DNA from: Chitinophagaceae bacterium UBA1946
Lineage (GTDB): Bacteria > Bacteroidota > Bacteroidia > Chitinophagales > Chitinophagaceae
Assembly: GCA_002336815.1 (NCBI GenBank)
Contig: DDEU01000078.1
Span: forward strand, 1 to 64,000
Length of the DNA: 64,000 bases
Reading direction: 5' to 3'
The notes beneath the pieces were generated by a model that saw only the letters and a list, made by a program, of their open reading frames with translations, was not told the DNA's origin and made no database searches. Positions 24,492 to 34,058 of this stretch are shown one piece after another. Position 1 is the first letter of the stretch, and each line of letters starts with the position of its first letter. The position numbers and the translations under genes were made by a program.

Positions 24492-26159
24492 ATGCAACAG
24501 AAACGTTTACCCAAACAATTTTTTATTACTTCAATTTTAATTTTAGTAACGGGCGTAAGCTACACCCAAACCCTTTCACGAAGTTTTGATGTATCCTTTG
24601 TTTCGGAGCACAGGCTTGCAAAAGGCTCTGTGGAAAATATTGCCCATATTGTAGATGTTTCCGATATCCATAATGCTGTTTCACCAACTCCGTTATTGTT
24701 ACCCCCATCCTGCACCGTTAACATTCAGCCAGCCGACAGATCAGTAATTACTGCATCCCCGGTTACATTTAGCTGGAGTGCAACATCCGGTGCAGCTTAT
24801 TATACTTTGTATCTTGGTACCAGCAATCCTCCTTCACCAGCAGACAGCCTTTTAGATATTACCGATACTTTTTTTGTGCGTGTTGGGCTCACAGGTAATA
24901 CAACTTATTATTGGTATGTAACACCCAAAAATGCTGATGGCAGCGCTGCAGGATGTGAAACAAATTTCAGCAGTTTTACAACTGGTTCGGGTGCGCCTAA
25001 TGATCACTGTGATAACCCGGTAACACTTTCTGTTAACAATGGATATTGTGCCAGTCCTTTGCTGGGCACACTGGCATTTGCCGATACCACTGCGGGCCTG
25101 GGTGTACCTTCCTGCCAAACCACGGGAAGACGTACCGATGTTTGGTACCAGCTAACAATACCTGCAACCGGCAGTGTAACCATACAAACTTCTGCAGTAG
25201 ACCCGGGTGTAACAGACATCGTAGTGCAGGCTTATACAGGTTCCTGTGGCAGCCTGGCATCTGTTGGCTGTAATGATGACGGTAATCCGGCACCCACGCT
25301 TCCATCTGCATTACATGCCAAACTCGGTTTAACCGGAAGAACACCCGGCGAAGTGATCCTGGTGAGGGTAACACCTTACGGCCTTACAGATGAAGGAGAA
25401 TTTGCAATCTGTGCTTTTGATACGGCTACTTCAGTAATGCCTCCTGTAGCAACGGGTACACCTGGAACCTGTATAAATGCTGTGCCGGTTGATATTGGCG
25501 CTGCCTACAAATACACTTGGGCAACATTGGTAGATACAAATGGTCATCTCATCGCACAGGTGTATCCCAATGGTAATGACCTGGGAGTAACCAATGCTTC
25601 GTTGTTTATCAATAATGATACTGTACGATCAACTGGCACTGTGTATTATTTAGACAGGAACATTACATTGCAACCTCAAACCCAGGCAAGCAGCGAGGTT
25701 ACCACAAGGATATATTTCAAAGACACAGAATTGCAGGCATTGGCGGCGGTAACAGGAGGAATACAGTTGAGCGAGCTAAATGCAACCCGTACGAAACAAC
25801 TATGTGAAGTTTCTGCAACGGCAGCTACATGCGGAGGCAATTATCTAAACCAGTACAGCAACGGTAATTATTTGTCAGATCATTTTGCAGAGTATAAAAG
25901 CAGAACCCCGGCCACCTTCTACCTGCACAAGGGAACGACTGTAATTTCCGGCGCCAATATCTGGACGGGTGTGGTGAATCAACTTTGGGAAACGCCCGGT
26001 AACTGGAGTTGCGGAAGGATACCCGATGCAGATACGGATGTAATCATCAATTCGGGTACCGTAATTATTAATTCTGCTGCTATTTGCAAAAGGATCAATG
26101 CAGGACCTTCCGCAAACATAACTGTAACACCAGGGTTTAGTTTAACAGTGACAAATTAA
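24492..26159 (+). CDS. Secreted fibronectin/CUB-like protein with C-terminal NW module
   Basis: The 555-residue protein has a signal peptide (residues 1-26 or so, ending SYTQT). An FN3-like domain follows (about 78-165: SPVTFSWSATSGAAYYTLYLG ... TTYYWYVTPKNADG). Next is a domain starting DHCDNPVTLSVNNGYC with RRTDVWYQLTIPATGSVTIQT, which resembles the pre-peptidase C-terminal type. A further domain resembles those found before T9SS signals (GAAYKYTWATLVDTNGHLIAQVYPNGNDLG). It ends with the NW module (WETPGNWSCGRIPDADTDV ... GFSLTVTN). No enzyme domain is seen, so it is likely an adhesin or structural surface protein. Confidence 0.75.
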   Translation: MQQKRLPKQFFITSILILVTGVSYTQTLSRSFDVSFVSEHRLAKGSVENIAHIVDVSDIHNAVSPTPLLLPPSCTVNIQPADRSVITASPVTFSWSATSGAAYYTLYLGTSNPPSPADSLLDITDTFFVRVGLTGNTTYYWYVTPKNADGSAAGCETNFSSFTTGSGAPNDHCDNPVTLSVNNGYCASPLLGTLAFADTTAGLGVPSCQTTGRRTDVWYQLTIPATGSVTIQTSAVDPGVTDIVVQAYTGSCGSLASVGCNDDGNPAPTLPSALHAKLGLTGRTPGEVILVRVTPYGLTDEGEFAICAFDTATSVMPPVATGTPGTCINAVPVDIGAAYKYTWATLVDTNGHLIAQVYPNGNDLGVTNASLFINNDTVRSTGTVYYLDRNITLQPQTQASSEVTTRIYFKDTELQALAAVTGGIQLSELNATRTKQLCEVSATAATCGGNYLNQYSNGNYLSDHFAEYKSRTPATFYLHKGTTVISGANIWTGVVNQLWETPGNWSCGRIPDADTDVIINSGTVIINSAAICKRINAGPSANITVTPGFSLTVTN

Positions 26160-26250
26160 ACGATCTTTCGCCTTGGTTCGCTGCTATAAAAGTACCATGC
26201 GCCAATTTACAGATCAGGTTTCCTGTCCCCACGGAGCATAGTGGAGTGCC

Positions 26251-26691
26251 TCACTCTTTGTTATCAAAGTCAAATTCAGGTATACCTGGATTTTTCGGGT
26301 CTGCACCATAATTATTGGGGTAAGGGTTGCCATCAGTGCAAAGCCACACCAATAATAGTATTGGTCCCACTACCGGGATAAGCCTGATAAAGTAATACCA
26401 TCCGCTTCTGTTGAGATCATGCAGGCGCCTTACAACTACAGCCAACCAGGGAATAATTAAGCCAATGAAACCCAGCCCTATAATAATTAATCCTATTTCG
26501 GTGAAGCTGTCATTGCCATTTTCACCAACTATCATTGATAATATAAATACGGGAATAAAAAGGATAATATTGAAGAGTACAAAGTACCAATACTCAGACC
26601 TCCGGGCCCGGCCACTAAAGTTGGCATAATTATGAAAGACTGCCTTTTTCCACCAGTCAATCATGTTATAATCTGATTCCTGCTTTTCCAT
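26251..26691 (-). CDS. DUF805 membrane protein
   Basis: The 146-residue protein matches DUF805: MIDWWKKAVFHNYANFSGRARRSEYWYF at the N-terminus, four hydrophobic helices, VVRRLHDLNRSGWYYF, and DGNPYPNNYGADPK near the C-terminus. The family is widespread in bacterial inner membranes and has no proven function. The gene is convergent with the preceding secreted-protein gene and stands alone. Confidence 0.88.
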   Translation of the reverse strand: MEKQESDYNMIDWWKKAVFHNYANFSGRARRSEYWYFVLFNIILFIPVFILSMIVGENGNDSFTEIGLIIIGLGFIGLIIPWLAVVVRRLHDLNRSGWYYFIRLIPVVGPILLLVWLCTDGNPYPNNYGADPKNPGIPEFDFDNKE

Positions 26692-27000
26692 ATTGATTAT
26701 TTTAATGAGTTAAAAAAACAAGAATAAGAAAATTTCCAATTAAAACAAAACTCCGTTTATAACGGGCCTTTGTCATTTCATAAAATATATCTTCCATTTA
26801 CTGAAACGTCTTCTATCGAAATTAACCACTCTGTAAATTATAAAGATTCTCAGCAACTTTTCTTCATGAAACAAGGCGGGGAGCTGTTGTCATGTGGTGG
26901 TTGGTACAAATTTTCTATTCGCTCATCAGGTAACCTCTAAAATCGAGATAATGCCCGATGTTAAGTGAAGCTGCTCCGGGGTTAGATGATACCATTGGCT
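26692..27000. other. Intergenic gap between DUF805 and tail-fibre-like gene
   Basis: AT-rich, 309 bp. I see no gene, strong hairpin or promoter consensus in it. Confidence 0.5.
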
Positions 27001-27849
27001 TTAGTACTGAACCCGCAGTAATGTAGAGATCAAACTGTAAGTACGCACAACGCCATACCATTGCGAATTGCCTGAACTTGTTTTGGCCGGTAGTATATCT
27101 TCGATTATGCCCATGTAATAATCATTACCCCCGGTTGTAAAGTTAAAACCCAGTATACTGTAGGGAGGAAAAGCGGCACCAGGAAAATATTCAGCAGACA
27201 CACTGAGGCTTCCATCAAAATGATATAAACCAGTTTTGTTTACCGTGATACTGTTGCTGCCAATTACAATATCTGCAGCATTGGTATTATAAACGGTATT
27301 GATGAAAGCAAAATCCAAACCTACGGCATCGAGTGCCATTCCCTTAACAAAAAACCTGGTATTATTATTAAAAGAACTCGCTTTCCATTGAGGTGCCCCG
27401 GAACTTGTAGCCGTTAACACCTGGCCGGAGATTCCGGCATTGCCATTTATTCGTAAAGAACTGTTGAGGTTTACATCGCCATTTACATCAAGTTTATAAA
27501 CGGGGGCCTTTTTGCCAATGCCAATATTGCCATCCGTTTTTAAAGTCAATATTGAATCATTATTATTAACAGCCTGGTTAGAAATAGCTGAAAAATATAG
27601 GCCTTCCTGCCTGTTGGCAGTGATGAGAAAATCGGTTCCTTCGCCGCTAATCCGCCGGTTGCTTAATTCCAGTTGTGCAGTGTCGTTGTAATCAAGCGAC
27701 CTGATCTTTACTTTCGATTTGATTCCTTTTTTTACTTCAAGCATCGCTGTGCTGTCTGTAACAGGAGTTCCATCCCTGTTAATGGCTACCTGGCAAAGCA
27801 ATGAGAAGGATGAAAATAGAATGATGCCAAGGATCGATAATTTTTTCAT
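27001..27849 (-). CDS. Secreted tail-fibre-like protein
   Basis: The start at 27849 gives a clean signal peptide (MKKLSILGIILFSSFSLLCQ); an ATG 21 bp upstream (27870) is also in frame. The mature protein begins with a strand-rich part (VKIRSLDYNDTAQLELSNRR, GTDFLITANRQEGLYFS). It then has the GNIGIGKKAPVYKLDVNGDV motif found in phage tail fibres and many Bacteroidota surface proteins, and ends with a C1q-like jelly-roll (NKTGLYHFDGSLSVSAEYF). The first half is homologous to the 35583-36656 product. The role is unknown; trimeric surface fibres are typical of such folds. Confidence 0.75.
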   Translation of the reverse strand: MKKLSILGIILFSSFSLLCQVAINRDGTPVTDSTAMLEVKKGIKSKVKIRSLDYNDTAQLELSNRRISGEGTDFLITANRQEGLYFSAISNQAVNNNDSILTLKTDGNIGIGKKAPVYKLDVNGDVNLNSSLRINGNAGISGQVLTATSSGAPQWKASSFNNNTRFFVKGMALDAVGLDFAFINTVYNTNAADIVIGSNSITVNKTGLYHFDGSLSVSAEYFPGAAFPPYSILGFNFTTGGNDYYMGIIEDILPAKTSSGNSQWYGVVRTYSLISTLLRVQY

Positions 27850-27882
27850 GAGATGTTTTGGGTTATTCATTTAGCAGTATTA

Positions 27883-27917
27883 CAAATATAATTATTCGAA
27901 ATCTTTTAACCTGCAAA
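27883..27917 (-). promoter_or_regulatory. Promoter candidate for tail-fibre-like gene
   Basis: On the minus strand, TATATTTG (27890-27883) matches TAnnTTTG, and TTTG (27917-27914) lies 23 bases upstream as a -33 element. Confidence 0.5.
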
Positions 27918-28068
27918 GATTAGCGTTCGTCAATATTGAGCAGGGCTACCCCATTAGTTGCCAAAATCTATACGTGCCCCAATCATTTGATCACACTCAT
28001 AGTTATACCAATTCCAGCATACCTAAGTGATAACAAGTCGCCGTTCAGCAACCTGCTCCAAAAGAAAA

Positions 28069-28100
28069 AGAGGCTATCTTACAAATGAAGACAGCCTCTT
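28069..28100 (-). terminator. Terminator for T9SS type A protein gene
   Basis: AGAGGCTATCTT / AAGACAGCCTCTT form a stem with one mismatch and a 7-base loop. On the minus strand it is followed by a T-rich tail (TTTTTCTTTT). Confidence 0.75.
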
Positions 28101-28114
28101 TTATCAACCGGCAA

Positions 28115-30319
28115 TTATCTTTCTACTATTACTTTGATTGCTTTGGTTTCACCATTACTGGTATATCTCACCATGTACATACCTGCAGGTAGGTTAGCCG
28201 CTGTAATTGTTTCCTGCACTGCGCCATTAACAGTCCTGCAATCTTTTTGCCATACTGATTTGCCATACATGTCAGTAATAGTTACAGTCACTTTGCCATC
28301 AGTTCCCGCTGTGGTCAACAAAAGTTTAAACGTGCCTTTGTTGGGATTGGGGTAAACTGTGGCGCTTGTCAAATCAACCTCTTCACCAATTTTCTTCATC
28401 CTGGTATCTCCACAGCCGCATCTGCCGACAACGGTTACACACACGGCTTGCCTTTCACTTTCGCAAAGCCCGGCCACTGTCTGCGTTACATAATAGGTAC
28501 CCGTGTGTAAAGCTGCAGAAGCTGGCAAGGGCGTAGCAGAGGTGCTGCTGCCGTACCATTTGAGCGCCGTGCCGGTTGCCCTGAGATCACAAACTGTTGG
28601 ATTATTGCGACATAAAAAGCGCTGTGCTGAAGCCAGGGGTTTACCCGGTGTTGCAAACACACGTACCCTTACTTTTTGCCGGGCACTTTCGCAGCCTCCC
28701 ACCGTTTGCGTTGCATAGTAGGCGCCTGCTGCATTGAGTGTTCTTGTAAGCGCCAATGGCCTGCTGCCGGTTGACACATCATACCATTTAATTCCCTGCC
28801 CCGTAGCTGTTAAATCCGCCACTGTCGGGTTGGCATTGCTGCAAAAATGCTGGTCTGCCGGAGATGCCGGCGGCGTTGTGCTGCATGCTCCGTTTAATTT
28901 AACCAGCAACCAATCTGCATCGCCCTTATTAACGATATTGCCAAAACTACTGAATGAATTGCCTGCAACCAATAAGCCTCCATCTGCTGTGTTGACCAGG
29001 TCGTTGCCGGTTTCATCTTTATCGCCACCATAACTTGCAGACCATATCAGGTCTCCATTGCTGCCATTTATTTTTATAAGCCATATGTCTGAATTGGCGG
29101 GCTGGCCTGCGGCAGAAGGCGCATGCCCCGTTACCTGCTGGTCGTCTGACCTGGAACTACCGGCTATCACATAGTGTCCATCAGGTTGTTGTATAATGCT
29201 GGAAGGTGTATCATCCTGCGAACCGCCATATAGTTTAGACCATTGCACATTCAATGTGCTGTTGAATTTTATTGCCCAGTAATCATTACCGCCGTGATGA
29301 GTAGTACCGGTTAAATCCCCGTCTTCAGAATCTGTTGTTCCGGTTACAATGTATCCGCCATCTGTTGTAGCTGTGATTGCTACAGCCCTGTTGAAACCGC
29401 TGCCGCCAAATGGCCGGGCGCTTTGGAATACACCCGACAAACTAACTTTTACAATAAATACCTCCCCGGTGAATATGGGGCTGCTTATAAAAACATATCC
29501 ATCTGCAGTTTCTATCAATGTTTTGATTACTCCGTCTTCCGTTTTTAGATCAGGATAGAAATTGTTTGCCCAGGCAATATCTCCGTTGCTGTTTAATTTT
29601 ACCAGGTATGGGATCAAAGGGTAACCGGAACCAAACATGCTTACAAAACCAGCATAGTTCGGCTCTCCCGGAACTACTTCTTTTTTAAGTGATAATAAAT
29701 ATCCGCCATCGCTCGTCCGGATAATTTTCCCGGGATAATTTACCGGGTAACCTGTTGCGTGAATAGCGCCGTCACCGATGGGACCAAAGATTGAAAAGGG
29801 CAGGGTTTTGGTCCAGTTAATATTTCCTGCAGCATCAATTTTTACTACCCAGGTGAGTACGTTCGGATAGGCCGGAATAACAACGGGGCCACCGTCGCCC
29901 CCGGCACCACCATCAAACTGGAGTTCGCCATTTGGATGATCGGTTACATCGCCATCCTGCGAATCAGAAGAACCAGCAATTATAAAACCGCCGTTGTTTG
30001 TGAGATCGACAGAAACGGCAATATCGTTGTGAGATCCGCCGTAGCTTTTTTGCCAAACCACATTACCTGCGGCATCCAGCCTCATCACCAAATAGTCAGT
30101 AGAATCAACCGGGCCGTGGTGGCCGTTCACATCAGCATTGTTTGAATTTGATTCGCCCACAACAATATAACCGTTGTCGGGTAATTGTTTTACGGAATAT
30201 GGTTTGTCTGTATTAAGGCCTCCATAGTTTTTAATCCATTGAAGGCTTGGTTGTGCATTTGTAACAAGGCCTGCTGACATGAGCAGGGATAATGCTGCCA
30301 TGAGTAATTTTCTTTTCAT
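28115..30319 (-). CDS. T9SS type A sorting-domain repeat protein with Ig-like domains
   Basis: The 734-residue exported protein has a signal peptide (MKRKLLMAALSLLMSAGLVTNAQ). About nine propeller-like repeats of the form W-x-K-x-YGG-x-x-x-D ... DGGYI-x-x-G-x-(T/S)-x-S-x-DGD follow up to about residue 480. Two Ig-like modules with paired FCSNANPTVADL and FLCRNNPTVCDL starts come next (about 490-635). The end is a type A T9SS signal (VYPNPNKGTFKLLL ... DMYGKSVWQ ... LPAGMYMVRYTSNGETKAIKVIVE). The protein is surface-exposed or released; no enzyme motif was recognised. Confidence 0.88.
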   Translation of the reverse strand: MKRKLLMAALSLLMSAGLVTNAQPSLQWIKNYGGLNTDKPYSVKQLPDNGYIVVGESNSNNADVNGHHGPVDSTDYLVMRLDAAGNVVWQKSYGGSHNDIAVSVDLTNNGGFIIAGSSDSQDGDVTDHPNGELQFDGGAGGDGGPVVIPAYPNVLTWVVKIDAAGNINWTKTLPFSIFGPIGDGAIHATGYPVNYPGKIIRTSDGGYLLSLKKEVVPGEPNYAGFVSMFGSGYPLIPYLVKLNSNGDIAWANNFYPDLKTEDGVIKTLIETADGYVFISSPIFTGEVFIVKVSLSGVFQSARPFGGSGFNRAVAITATTDGGYIVTGTTDSEDGDLTGTTHHGGNDYWAIKFNSTLNVQWSKLYGGSQDDTPSSIIQQPDGHYVIAGSSRSDDQQVTGHAPSAAGQPANSDIWLIKINGSNGDLIWSASYGGDKDETGNDLVNTADGGLLVAGNSFSSFGNIVNKGDADWLLVKLNGACSTTPPASPADQHFCSNANPTVADLTATGQGIKWYDVSTGSRPLALTRTLNAAGAYYATQTVGGCESARQKVRVRVFATPGKPLASAQRFLCRNNPTVCDLRATGTALKWYGSSTSATPLPASAALHTGTYYVTQTVAGLCESERQAVCVTVVGRCGCGDTRMKKIGEEVDLTSATVYPNPNKGTFKLLLTTAGTDGKVTVTITDMYGKSVWQKDCRTVNGAVQETITAANLPAGMYMVRYTSNGETKAIKVIVER

Positions 30320-30833
30320 GTTGATTTTTTTAGTGTGAATAAAAAAGAATGCAGGTATTGCAGAAGGATGATTTAGACTTTACGTTTTGGCGGAATAACA
30401 AGAATAAAACAGGCAAAGAAACTAATAGTACTTAGATCAAAATTTTTCGATGATAAAAGAAGTCATCAAATAAAATGATGTATTAAAACTACCACATTTT
30501 TGGTATAAATGGTTAATGATTGGCAACAATTTAATAACTGCATTGTTTCAGCAATGAGTGCATTGTTTTTGGGAATAAGTGACAAGTCTTAGCGTTATAA
30601 AGTAAACAGTTCCGGCCATATTGATACAAACCCCTTTTTGCCAGGTTTTGAGATACAACAGGCATCCAGTCGTTATTACTTAACTAAATTATATATATGC
30701 CGGTACCTGGCATACAGCCACCAGTCACCGGGAAAACGCAGGCCCCGTAAATATTGATCTCTCCTGCTGCCCAGCCTTTTAAAATGAACTTTCAGTACGC
30801 AAATGTGTTATAGTCCACAATATTAATGTACTT
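30320..30833. other. Intergenic gap before luciferase-like gene
   Basis: This 514-bp region lies between divergent genes and probably holds both promoters. It is AT-rich and contains GATGATAAAAGAAGTCATC, a small imperfect palindrome (near 30450), and an ATATATAT run near 30690. I found no good TAnnTTTG box, no RNA gene and no credible ORF. Confidence 0.5.
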
Positions 30834-31853
30834 ATGATAGATGCAGTTTCAAAAAAAATAGTGTATTCCGTGTTAGACCTTGCGACTGTCCTGGAAGGCA
30901 ATACTGCGGCCGACAGTTTTCACAATAGCCTGCGGTTGGCAAGGCAGGCTGAGGCCCAGGGCTATACCCGTTACTGGTTTGCCGAGCATCATAATATGCC
31001 CGGTGTAGCAAGTTCCGCCACTGCCGTATTGATAGGGTACATTGCAGGCGGCACCAGCAGCATCCGGGTAGGGTCGGGAGGTATCATGCTGCCCAATCAT
31101 GCACCGCTGGTTATAGCAGAGCAGTTCGGTACCCTGGCATCACTTTATCCCGGCCGCATTGATCTGGGGCTTGGCAGGGCTCCCGGCACCGACCAGTTAA
31201 CAGCCCTTGAGATACGAGGTGCCAACTTTGGAGCAGAACATAATTTTCCGAGAGACATTCAAAAACTACAGGCTTTTTTTTCGGCAGAGAACAGCACCGC
31301 AAAGGTGAGGGCCATTCCAGGCGAAGGGCTGGATATCCCTTTGTGGGTATTGGGTTCCAGTACAGACAGTGCCATGGTAGCGGCGGCGATGGGATTGCCC
31401 TATGCTTTTGCCAGCCATTTTGCACCTGCTCAATTTATGAATGCCATTCATTTATACCGGCAAAATTTCCGCCCTTCTCAAACATTAAAAGCGCCCTACG
31501 TGATGGCCTGCGTAAATGTGGTTGCCGCTGATACAGCTGCGGAAGCTACCAAACTGGCCACCTCCGTGCAGCAATTATTTTTGGGTATAGTGAGTGGCAG
31601 AAGAAAATTATTACAGCCGCCTGTTGATGATATGAGTACGATCTGGACGGAAGAGCAGGCGTTTCAGGTAAAACAAATGCTGGCATATTCTTTTATCGGC
31701 AGCAGGGAAACTATTACAAATAACCTGCAACGGTTTTTGGAAACGACGCAGGTAAATGAGATCATGGCAACTTCGCATATTTATAACCAGGATGCAAGAC
31801 TCCATTCTTACCAATGCTTTGCAGAAATAATGCAGGGCTTCCAGGCGTCTTAG
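30834..31853 (+). CDS. LLM-class flavin-dependent oxidoreductase
   Basis: This is a luciferase-like monooxygenase of 339 residues. The N-terminal YSVLDLATVLEGNTAADSF and AEAQGYTRYWFAEHHNMPGVASSA are the hallmark of the MsnO8/YhbW-type subgroup, followed by IRVGSGGIMLPNHAPLVIAEQFGTL. DLGLGRAPGTDQ forms the flavin pocket and SFIGSRETITNNL lies near the end. Such enzymes use FMNH2 with oxygen on unknown small substrates. It stands alone between gaps of 514 and 402 bp. Confidence 0.9.
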   Translation: MIDAVSKKIVYSVLDLATVLEGNTAADSFHNSLRLARQAEAQGYTRYWFAEHHNMPGVASSATAVLIGYIAGGTSSIRVGSGGIMLPNHAPLVIAEQFGTLASLYPGRIDLGLGRAPGTDQLTALEIRGANFGAEHNFPRDIQKLQAFFSAENSTAKVRAIPGEGLDIPLWVLGSSTDSAMVAAAMGLPYAFASHFAPAQFMNAIHLYRQNFRPSQTLKAPYVMACVNVVAADTAAEATKLATSVQQLFLGIVSGRRKLLQPPVDDMSTIWTEEQAFQVKQMLAYSFIGSRETITNNLQRFLETTQVNEIMATSHIYNQDARLHSYQCFAEIMQGFQAS

Positions 31854-32255
31854 CTGGATGTTCTTCAACATCACTCAAACGGCTAACAATAGGGTGGAGA
31901 TGTTGTGTGAAGAAAAGATACTGTAAATACAATTCAACCCAGGCAACGCAAGGTACTTACCATCAAATGGCTTAAAAGCATAGAAACACACACGAACAAC
32001 CTAAAAAAAATGTGCAGTGGAAAAAATGTTTTCTGCTGCATGAATCGCTGTACAGAAATAACTAAACGCCTGCTATACACATTGGGCTCTAAATAATGTT
32101 GCATTTAACTTCGGCAAAAAAGGAAAAAACGGCCGATTACTATACAGAAATGGAGGCCTGAAAGGGTAAGCTTTATTTCTTAACTTAAGTGAACGGCTTA
32201 TGGCATTCCGCAAATCTACCTTTGCAGTATAATATAAAAATTAGTAGTATAGATT
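31854..32255. other. Intergenic gap before beta-barrel gene
   Basis: 402 bp with no credible gene. A promoter-like TACCTTTG box near its right end is listed separately. Confidence 0.5.
32217..32224 (+). promoter_or_regulatory. Possible -7 promoter box
   Basis: TACCTTTG matches TAnnTTTG, 32 bp before the start codon at 32256. No clear -33 element is seen. Confidence 0.35.
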
Positions 32256-32879
32256 ATGCAAAAGAGAATTTTATGGATCGCCCTATCCTTAATGATGGCA
32301 GGTACGCAACATGTGAATGCTCAATATGGCAAGCAGGACAGCACTTACAAAAAGTTTTTTGCAGGCAGCACCTTATTTATGCTGGCTGATTTAATACCTG
32401 ATAATAATAAGCCTGAGATGGTTTACCTCACCTTTGGTTACCGTATTACGGGAAAGGATGTAATATCACTTGAACTAAAAACCTGGAAATATGCCTGGCC
32501 AATTGGCATTCCTTACGGAAAATCATATGAAGCGGAAGGAGAAGGGTTTCCGGGTTATATTCGTGAATACGGGTTTTCACTTGCTTATTACAGGTTTTTA
32601 TGGAAAGGTCTTTTTGCCCAGGTTGATGTGATGCCTGCCTGGCAAACTTTTGTAAATAATAACGGTAAAAAGATCGGTAATGGCTTTCAAATCTTTAACA
32701 CTTATTCCATTGGCTATCACATTAAACTTTTCAAGGATAGGTTTTTTATTCAGCCTTCGATAGCAATAACGCATCGTCCCTATCAATCAAAAATGCCGGA
32801 TTCGTTTAAACAGGTTGACGACAGGTGGCCAAGATTTTTTTACGGGCAACCAGGCTTGCATTTTGGATATAACTTTTAA
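32256..32879 (+). CDS. Predicted outer-membrane beta-barrel protein
   Basis: The 207-residue protein has a signal peptide (MQKRILWIALSLMMAGTQHVNAQ). Alternating amphipathic strands follow (MVYLTFGYRITGKDVISLELKTW, GFSLAYYRFLWKGLFAQVDVMP, FQIFNTYSIGYHIKLFKDRFFIQPSIAI). It ends in an aromatic residue (LHFGYNF), as expected for a BAM-inserted barrel of about eight strands. No named family was recognised. Confidence 0.65.
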   Translation: MQKRILWIALSLMMAGTQHVNAQYGKQDSTYKKFFAGSTLFMLADLIPDNNKPEMVYLTFGYRITGKDVISLELKTWKYAWPIGIPYGKSYEAEGEGFPGYIREYGFSLAYYRFLWKGLFAQVDVMPAWQTFVNNNGKKIGNGFQIFNTYSIGYHIKLFKDRFFIQPSIAITHRPYQSKMPDSFKQVDDRWPRFFYGQPGLHFGYNF

Positions 32880-32952
32880 ACCTGCTATCCGGTATAGCTA
32901 AGTAATAAGGGCCTCATTCAGGCACCTGCGCCGGTGGACTACATTAATTAAT

Positions 32953-33813
32953 CTATAAACTTCCATATTTGTTTGCCCACCGTACTATTTCGGTATAGAT
33001 CTTTTTGCGGCCTTCAGGCGTATTAAATCCCACATCATGACCGGCTCCCGGCATGGGAACAAACTTGTATGTATATCCCTTACTTTTCAATGCAGTTTCG
33101 AGTTGCAATGCCTGGTTATACGGCACTGTTAGGTCATCAGTGCCATGAAAGAAAAGGGTAGGAATATTTTTTACATGGTACACGGGACTGGCGCCAATAA
33201 ATGCAGCACCGGGCAGCTGCGAAGGAATATATGTTGCACCCACCATTTTCGAGATCACCCGGATGGCATTGGGATCTTTGCTGAAATAATTCAGGAGGTT
33301 GGTATCTGCCACATTGGTTGGCGCACATTCAGCAATGATCGCACTGATGCTGTTGCTGCTGGTATAGCCATACAGCAAAGCAAGATGGGCGCCGGCACTT
33401 TCTCCGTTCATGATAAAATTGGTTTTACGGGTATGCCATTCGTCAGCATGCGCTGCGCAGTAAATGATCACACTGTCGATATCTTTCAGCAGGTCTTTGT
33501 AGTGAGTGGTTCTGTCATCAGCATAACGGTAATCAATGTTTGCAGAAGCTATCCCATGCGCTGCCAGGCTATCCTGTGTCCGCATGCCCCAATCCCGGTG
33601 ACCGAGGGTCCAGGCACCTCCATGCAGGATGATCACAAAGGGCGTGTGTGCGTTGCGGCCGGCTGGCAAAAACACATCCATCCTGCTGCTGGCAAAAGAG
33701 CCATATGCAAGGTCTGTCAATTTTTGTGCTGGAAGAGCGGCCGCTTTTTTTTGTGCATGGCCATAGGCGAACAGCAACATTGTAGCGCAAACTATAAGGA
33801 ATGATCTTTTCAT
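32953..33813 (-). CDS. Exported alpha/beta-hydrolase esterase
   Basis: The start at 33813 gives a signal peptide (MKRSFLIVCATMLLFAYGHAQ). A longer in-frame start at 33855 puts extra residues before it. The protein is of the hormone-sensitive-lipase/carboxylesterase type, with oxyanion-hole motif HGGAW (64-68), nucleophile Ser139 in GESAGA, catalytic Asp in FFHGTDDLTVP and His in PGAGHDVGF. Length is 286 residues. It is likely a periplasmic or secreted carboxylic ester hydrolase; substrate unknown. It is divergent from the beta-barrel gene at 34059. Confidence 0.88.
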   Translation of the reverse strand: MKRSFLIVCATMLLFAYGHAQKKAAALPAQKLTDLAYGSFASSRMDVFLPAGRNAHTPFVIILHGGAWTLGHRDWGMRTQDSLAAHGIASANIDYRYADDRTTHYKDLLKDIDSVIIYCAAHADEWHTRKTNFIMNGESAGAHLALLYGYTSSNSISAIIAECAPTNVADTNLLNYFSKDPNAIRVISKMVGATYIPSQLPGAAFIGASPVYHVKNIPTLFFHGTDDLTVPYNQALQLETALKSKGYTYKFVPMPGAGHDVGFNTPEGRKKIYTEIVRWANKYGSL

Positions 33814-34058
33814 AAAGTGTAATTTAATCATTCCCGGTGGCTGAATTTCTTTCATGCAAAAAAATCTCTATCCCTTAATTAATGCAAACTACGTCTCCCT
33901 CTGTAGTTGGCATATCACAAAAAACAACAAGTTGTGCCTGCTGTTGTTTAATACTATTTACCAGGAAAATCATCTTTTCTATTTATTTTATTATCAGAAA
34001 AACGGGTAGCTTTAGCAACTACAGTAAACACGATTTTTTAATAAAGCCTTAAACCAAC

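Noticed and set aside
27883..27917. Reading the TATATTTG box as a promoter for a plus-strand gene
   Set aside because: It matches only on the minus strand, where it fits the tail-fibre-like gene.
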